Assembly: GCA_965368115.1 (NCBI GenBank)
Contig: CBDULQ010000062.1
Location: forward strand, 1-16,325
DNA length: 16,325 nt
Direction: 5' to 3'
Source: CBDULQ01 sp965368115
GTDB taxonomy: Bacteria; Pseudomonadota; Gammaproteobacteria; SZUA-229
The notes beneath the pieces are model-generated. The model worked only from the letters and a program-made list of their open reading frames with translations, made no database searches and was not told the origin of the DNA. The first letter of the stretch is position 1; the number at the start of each line of letters is the position of its first letter. This document shows positions 13,653 to 16,325 of this stretch, piece after piece. The position numbers and the translations under genes are program-made.

Positions 13653-14408
13653 TCAGTCCAGATGCTCAAACACGATGCCCTGTTCGTTGAGTAACTCACA
13701 CAGGGTTCGGGTTGCCGATTCGGTCTGTTCTCGCTGACCACGCAACCCCATCTCAACCTGATACCCTCCGCCATCGAGAAAACGCGGTAAGCTCGACACC
13801 TTCACCCGGGGATGCAAAACCTGCATGCGTTGCATGGGATCGATGAGGTCGCTTTCGCGGGTTTCCCGGATCAACAGACGCACCTGCAGCGGTTTTTCCG
13901 CCACCAGTCGCGGATAACATTCATCCAGTATCCATTGCATCATCGGCCAGGCCATTTCCGGAAAACCCGGCAAACAGTAAATATGTCCCATGCTGAAACC
14001 GGGAATCCGATTATAGGGATTGGGAATGGCGTGCGAACCGCGTGGAAATTCCGCCATCAAAATACGTTTCGGATAGGCTTCGGCGCCATAGCGTTGTTCA
14101 ATTTCGTGCACCGCATCCGGGTGTCGATATAAACTCACTTTATGGGCACGGGCCATAGCCTGGCGTGTACGATCATCCGGTGTGGCACCGATGCCGCCGA
14201 AACTGAAACACAGATCGCCGGCTTCACGTATTGCTTCGAAAGTCTGCACCAGGCGATCTTCATCGTCCCCCAGATAACGCACCCAGCTCAGTTCCAGGCC
14301 GCGTTCGCCGAGCACCTGGATGCAATGCTGCAGGTGACTGTCCTGACGCCGACCGGTGAGAATTTCATCACCGATGATTAAGGCACCGATTACACTGACC
14401 CTGGTCAT
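13653..14408 (-). CDS. MoaB/Mog-domain protein, CinA N-terminal-like (competence/damage-inducible A family)
   Basis: This 251-residue protein is a molybdopterin-binding-fold domain. The start MTRVSVIGALIIGDEILTG, then GGIGATPDDRTRQAMA (from residue 71) and YCLPGFPEMAWPMMQ, match the CinA/MoaB pattern GDEIL...GG.G.T.DD...LPG.P. It is a stand-alone N-terminal-type domain: the C-terminal nicotinamide-nucleotide amidase domain of full CinA is absent. A molybdenum-cofactor role is not supported by any neighbour. ATG at 14408 overlaps the sprT stop in an ATGA, so the two are coupled; an upstream frame to 14456 lies inside sprT and is rejected. Confidence 0.9.
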   Translation of the reverse strand: MTRVSVIGALIIGDEILTGRRQDSHLQHCIQVLGERGLELSWVRYLGDDEDRLVQTFEAIREAGDLCFSFGGIGATPDDRTRQAMARAHKVSLYRHPDAVHEIEQRYGAEAYPKRILMAEFPRGSHAIPNPYNRIPGFSMGHIYCLPGFPEMAWPMMQWILDECYPRLVAEKPLQVRLLIRETRESDLIDPMQRMQVLHPRVKVSSLPRFLDGGGYQVEMGLRGQREQTESATRTLCELLNEQGIVFEHLD

Positions 14409-14962
14409 GAATTTTCCCTGCCACTGAAATGCAGTTCGCCATTGCAGACTCGGCAATAATAACGTGCTCGCCCCCCCTGCACCCGGTTGTGTCGAATACT
14501 GGTGAGCTGATGCTGCCGACAGCCGCAGTGATATTCAAAATGCCGATACTGACGCTGTGGAATGCCCTGCAAATCATAACGTCCTGTGGCACGTGGTTGA
14601 TCGATCCCGAAAGCACGCATGATCTGCTGCCATTCCCGGCCATGGGGACGAATATTCGCCAGACCGAACAGATGGTCTGCAATGTAGTGGGCGACTTCGT
14701 GTGGAACGGTGATACGCAGCCCAATATCCAGGTCAGCCGCCAGGATTTGCGGATTGTAGCGAATGCAGCGTTCACCCCGGTATACCCGATACATACCGGC
14801 GCAACGACCACGCAAATCGAACAACACCGGCAGGTCTGGAAAAGGCCGTTCAAACAACTCAGCGGCGCGCCGAATAAAGAAATCGGTACGCTCACGCACC
14901 TGTTGCCGCTGTTGTTCATCGATGGGTGCTAATTCAGGGAATGACATGTTCATTTGCCGCAT
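14405..14962 (-). CDS. sprT: SprT-like zinc metallopeptidase-type protein
   Basis: The 185-residue protein has the SprT layout: zinc motif HEVAH (H88, E89, H92), third ligand candidate H107 in RPHGREW, and a C-terminal zinc ribbon with C146, C148, C170 and C173 around HQLTSIRHNRVQGG. The family resembles the protease domain of eukaryotic Spartan, which acts on DNA-protein crosslinks; the bacterial role is less well known. E. coli SprT has 165 residues, the extra length here being N-terminal. ATG at 14962 forms a TGATG overlap with the upstream gene's stop; ATGs at 14953 and 14947 are possible. The stop overlaps the downstream MoaB-like gene by 4 bases. Confidence 0.93.
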   Translation of the reverse strand: MRQMNMSFPELAPIDEQQRQQVRERTDFFIRRAAELFERPFPDLPVLFDLRGRCAGMYRVYRGERCIRYNPQILAADLDIGLRITVPHEVAHYIADHLFGLANIRPHGREWQQIMRAFGIDQPRATGRYDLQGIPQRQYRHFEYHCGCRQHQLTSIRHNRVQGGRARYYCRVCNGELHFSGRENS

Positions 14963-15969
14963 CAATCCACCTCGCGCCCCATCAACATATCGACAAAACG
15001 CTGCCGAACCTGTTGACCTCCATCGCGGGTAATCTGATAGCGAGCATGCTGATCCGGCTGTAGCGCATCGAATTCAATGCCCCAGAGTGGCGCACTGCTG
15101 TTCGGTAGCATGGAATAGCGCACGTCGATCAGAAAATTAGCCCGCGCCGGGGTTACCGCAAGATAATCCTTCGAGAATTCTCGAAAACGTCGCAGATCCC
15201 CGGCCAGTACAGAATCTTCCGGCAAAGTTTGCAGCAGTGCCTGCACATCGAAACGCTTCACCGTATCGCCGGGGTAGATATGATCTTCACTGAAGGGTGA
15301 AACACGGACGGCATCCACATAGTAGTGATCCTGATATCGATATACCGAACGCCACAGTAACAGATTGCCCAGCGTTGGCTTAACCAACAGAGCAGCAGGC
15401 TGATGACCACGCTGTTCGGCAAGCTGTACGCTGACCTGCGTTGCAGAATGCATCTGATACCAGCCGAATAGCAGGTACAAACCGGCCAGTCCCAGACCCG
15501 CACGGGCAATAAGAGGATTCTTCCTGCGCAATGCCAGCAGCATCGAAAGCAGCAAAATCAGTGTAAACAGTGGGTCGATGATGGCGATGATGTGAAAAGC
15601 GACCGCTTCGGGATAAAGCGGCCAGAACAGATGAGTTCCGTAGCTGGTACAGGCGTCGATAAAACCACTGAACAGGTAACCGAGCAGGCTAAATCCGTAA
15701 ATTTGCGCGAAACCCAGGTGCTTGCGCAATATCGGCCACAATAACAGGGCTGCAAGCAGGGCACCGAGCGGTATAAAGAAGACCGAGTGGCTGAAATGAC
15801 GATGATATTCCAGCATTAACAGCGGATCCTGCCTGGATGCAATCAATACATCCAGATCGGCAATCACACCGGCCACCAGGCCAATGACCGTTGCCAGTTT
15901 CATCTGTTGTTGTTTTGCGGCGCACTGTGCAGTCAACGCACCGGTCAGTGCCTGGGTCAGTATATCCAC
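14962..15969 (-). CDS. Metal-dependent hydrolase, DUF457 (YdjM/YbcI-like) inner-membrane protein
   Basis: This 335-residue membrane protein begins with GTG (15967-15969). The N-terminal part has the DUF457 signature: D38 and D40 in VIADLDVLI and histidines H56, H58 and H61 in EYHRHFSHS, between hydrophobic helices. About five membrane segments occupy residues 25-175, including FIPLGALLAALLLWPI and IIDPLFTLILLLSMLLAL. The C-terminal ~150 residues are soluble and contain WRSVYRYQDHYYVDAVRVS. The family is annotated as membrane-bound metal-dependent hydrolase, with substrate unknown. No clear RBS is seen. It is first in the leftward operon with sprT and the MoaB-like gene; its TGA overlaps the sprT ATG. 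Confidence 0.9.
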   Translation of the reverse strand: MDILTQALTGALTAQCAAKQQQMKLATVIGLVAGVIADLDVLIASRQDPLLMLEYHRHFSHSVFFIPLGALLAALLLWPILRKHLGFAQIYGFSLLGYLFSGFIDACTSYGTHLFWPLYPEAVAFHIIAIIDPLFTLILLLSMLLALRRKNPLIARAGLGLAGLYLLFGWYQMHSATQVSVQLAEQRGHQPAALLVKPTLGNLLLWRSVYRYQDHYYVDAVRVSPFSEDHIYPGDTVKRFDVQALLQTLPEDSVLAGDLRRFREFSKDYLAVTPARANFLIDVRYSMLPNSSAPLWGIEFDALQPDQHARYQITRDGGQQVRQRFVDMLMGREVD

Positions 15970-16012
15970 GTCGAATTATCTGCTGTTCACTCATCACCTG
16001 GAGTTATCGCGC

Positions 16013-16041
16013 ATCATAGCCATAGTGCTGAGAGATTTAAA
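16013..16041 (-). promoter_or_regulatory. Candidate promoter of the DUF457-sprT-moaB-like operon
   Basis: On the minus strand TTTAAA (complement of 16036-16041) and TATGAT (complement of 16013-16018, five of six matches) are separated by 17 bp. Transcription would start near 16006, about 37 bases before the GTG start at 15969. Confidence 0.38.
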
Positions 16042-16123
16042 CCGTGTCAGCAACCAGCCGTGGGTTTTTCGATTCCCGTTTCACAGAATTTCTCCCCGAA
16101 GTTTCCGCTAAACAGGAGTTTCA

Positions 16124-16234
16124 ATGTACAAAATCGAATGCGAAAAGTGTAATTCGCCACTCATATTCCTCGATTCAGTCATCATGTCTTGCATGTCAGG
16201 CTGTTTTTCAGTAAAAACAGTGGCAAATGATTAA
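16124..16234 (+). CDS. Very short four-cysteine (zinc-ribbon-like) protein
   Basis: A 36-codon frame starts MYKIECEKCNSPLIF and has two cysteine pairs, C6-x2-C9 and C23-x3-C27, the spacing of a small zinc-binding knuckle pair. Its ribosome binding site is the best in the window: AGGAG (16114-16118) five bases before ATG. I do not recognise a family, so metal binding is inference. The last codons overlap a hairpin (16201-16220), and the stop lies in an AT-rich region just upstream of the next promoter. It could be a true small protein or a regulatory leader peptide for the gene that begins at 16323. Confidence 0.55.
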   Translation: MYKIECEKCNSPLIFLDSVIMSCMSGCFSVKTVAND

Positions 16235-16252
16235 AAAAACGCTGTTTTTTAA
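16201..16252 (+). terminator. Mutually exclusive hairpins at the end of the short cysteine ORF
   Basis: AAAAACAG (16213-16220) can pair with CTGTTTTT upstream (16201-16208, loop CAGT, inside the ORF) or with CTGTTTTT downstream (16242-16249). A third stem, TTAAAAAA (16231-16238) with TTTTTTAA (16245-16252), competes with the second. The downstream form ends in a T run and would act as a terminator. While ribosomes cover 16201-16220 the first stem could not form. The sequence match is clear; the switching role is inference. Confidence 0.4.
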
Positions 16253-16261
16253 CAACAAGTT

Positions 16262-16291
16262 TTGTATATTTTTTAATCGTTGCACTATAAT
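16262..16291 (+). promoter_or_regulatory. Promoter for the gene starting at the right edge
   Basis: TATAAT (16286-16291) is a perfect -10 box, with TTGTAT (16262-16267) 18 bp upstream as a weak -35. Transcription would start near 16298. The leader contains GAGGA (16310-16314) before the ATG. Confidence 0.6.
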
Positions 16292-16322
16292 ACTGATGTT
16301 TCAACCAACGAGGATATAATAA

Positions 16323-16325
16323 ATG
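16323..16325 (+). CDS. Start codon of a gene running off the right edge
   Basis: The final three bases are ATG, preceded by GAGGA with an 8-base spacer and a good -10 box 31 bp upstream. Nothing of the product is visible, so no function can be given. Confidence 0.5.

Noticed and set aside
1..16325. CRISPR array, tRNA, rRNA or phage module
   Set aside because: No regularly spaced direct repeats, cloverleaf-type sequences, rRNA-like stretches or phage proteins were seen.

Overview
This window is most likely a chromosomal segment of a gammaproteobacterium. The evidence is a glgC/glgB/glgA glycogen cluster, a RapA-type RNA polymerase recycling ATPase, an EfpL (YeiP)-type elongation factor, a DhnA-type class I aldolase, an SprT protein and a YhbQ-like GIY-YIG protein, all with best remembered similarity to gammaproteobacterial families. 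The genus cannot be read from the sequence alone. I see no rRNA, tRNA, CRISPR array, phage gene or intact transposase.

Left part (1-4600): glgC runs leftwards off the window edge. Divergently, glgB and glgA form a tightly coupled pair (TGATG stop/start overlap) that ends in a strong hairpin terminator. Together they make glycogen: GlgC forms ADP-glucose, GlgA elongates alpha-1,4 chains and GlgB adds alpha-1,6 branches. A small protein with a SAP/Rho-N-like N-terminus and a four-cysteine motif converges on glgA.

Middle (4800-9560): an AT-rich spacer contains a 161-bp nearly symmetrical palindromic element with perfect 19-bp ends (MITE-like). Next come an unrecognised 326-residue protein and an unusual pyruvate-kinase-like protein. 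The kinase has an N-terminal extension, an enlarged middle region, no C-terminal domain, and a lysine at the position that marks potassium-independent pyruvate kinases. An inverted pair of REP-like hairpins with compensatory stem changes follows, then a class I fructose-bisphosphate aldolase. The segment is therefore rich in central carbon metabolism: storage glycogen plus two glycolytic-type enzymes.

Right part (9546-16325): a leftward group (DUF2905-like membrane protein, efpL, GIY-YIG protein) is divergent from rapA. rapA is broken by what looks like one missing base near 13121-13122, so its C-terminal ~167 codons lie in the -1 frame. A leftward operon with overlapping stops and starts follows: DUF457/YdjM-like membrane protein, SprT zinc protein, and a MoaB/CinA-N-like protein. 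The right edge holds a very short four-cysteine ORF (36 residues) with a strong ribosome binding site, a set of mutually exclusive hairpins, and a promoter, RBS and ATG for a gene that starts at the last three bases.

Most of the window is ordinary housekeeping DNA. The items most worth a second look are the pyruvate-kinase-like/unknown-protein pair, the palindromic element, the rapA frameshift and the 36-residue cysteine ORF with its switchable hairpins.
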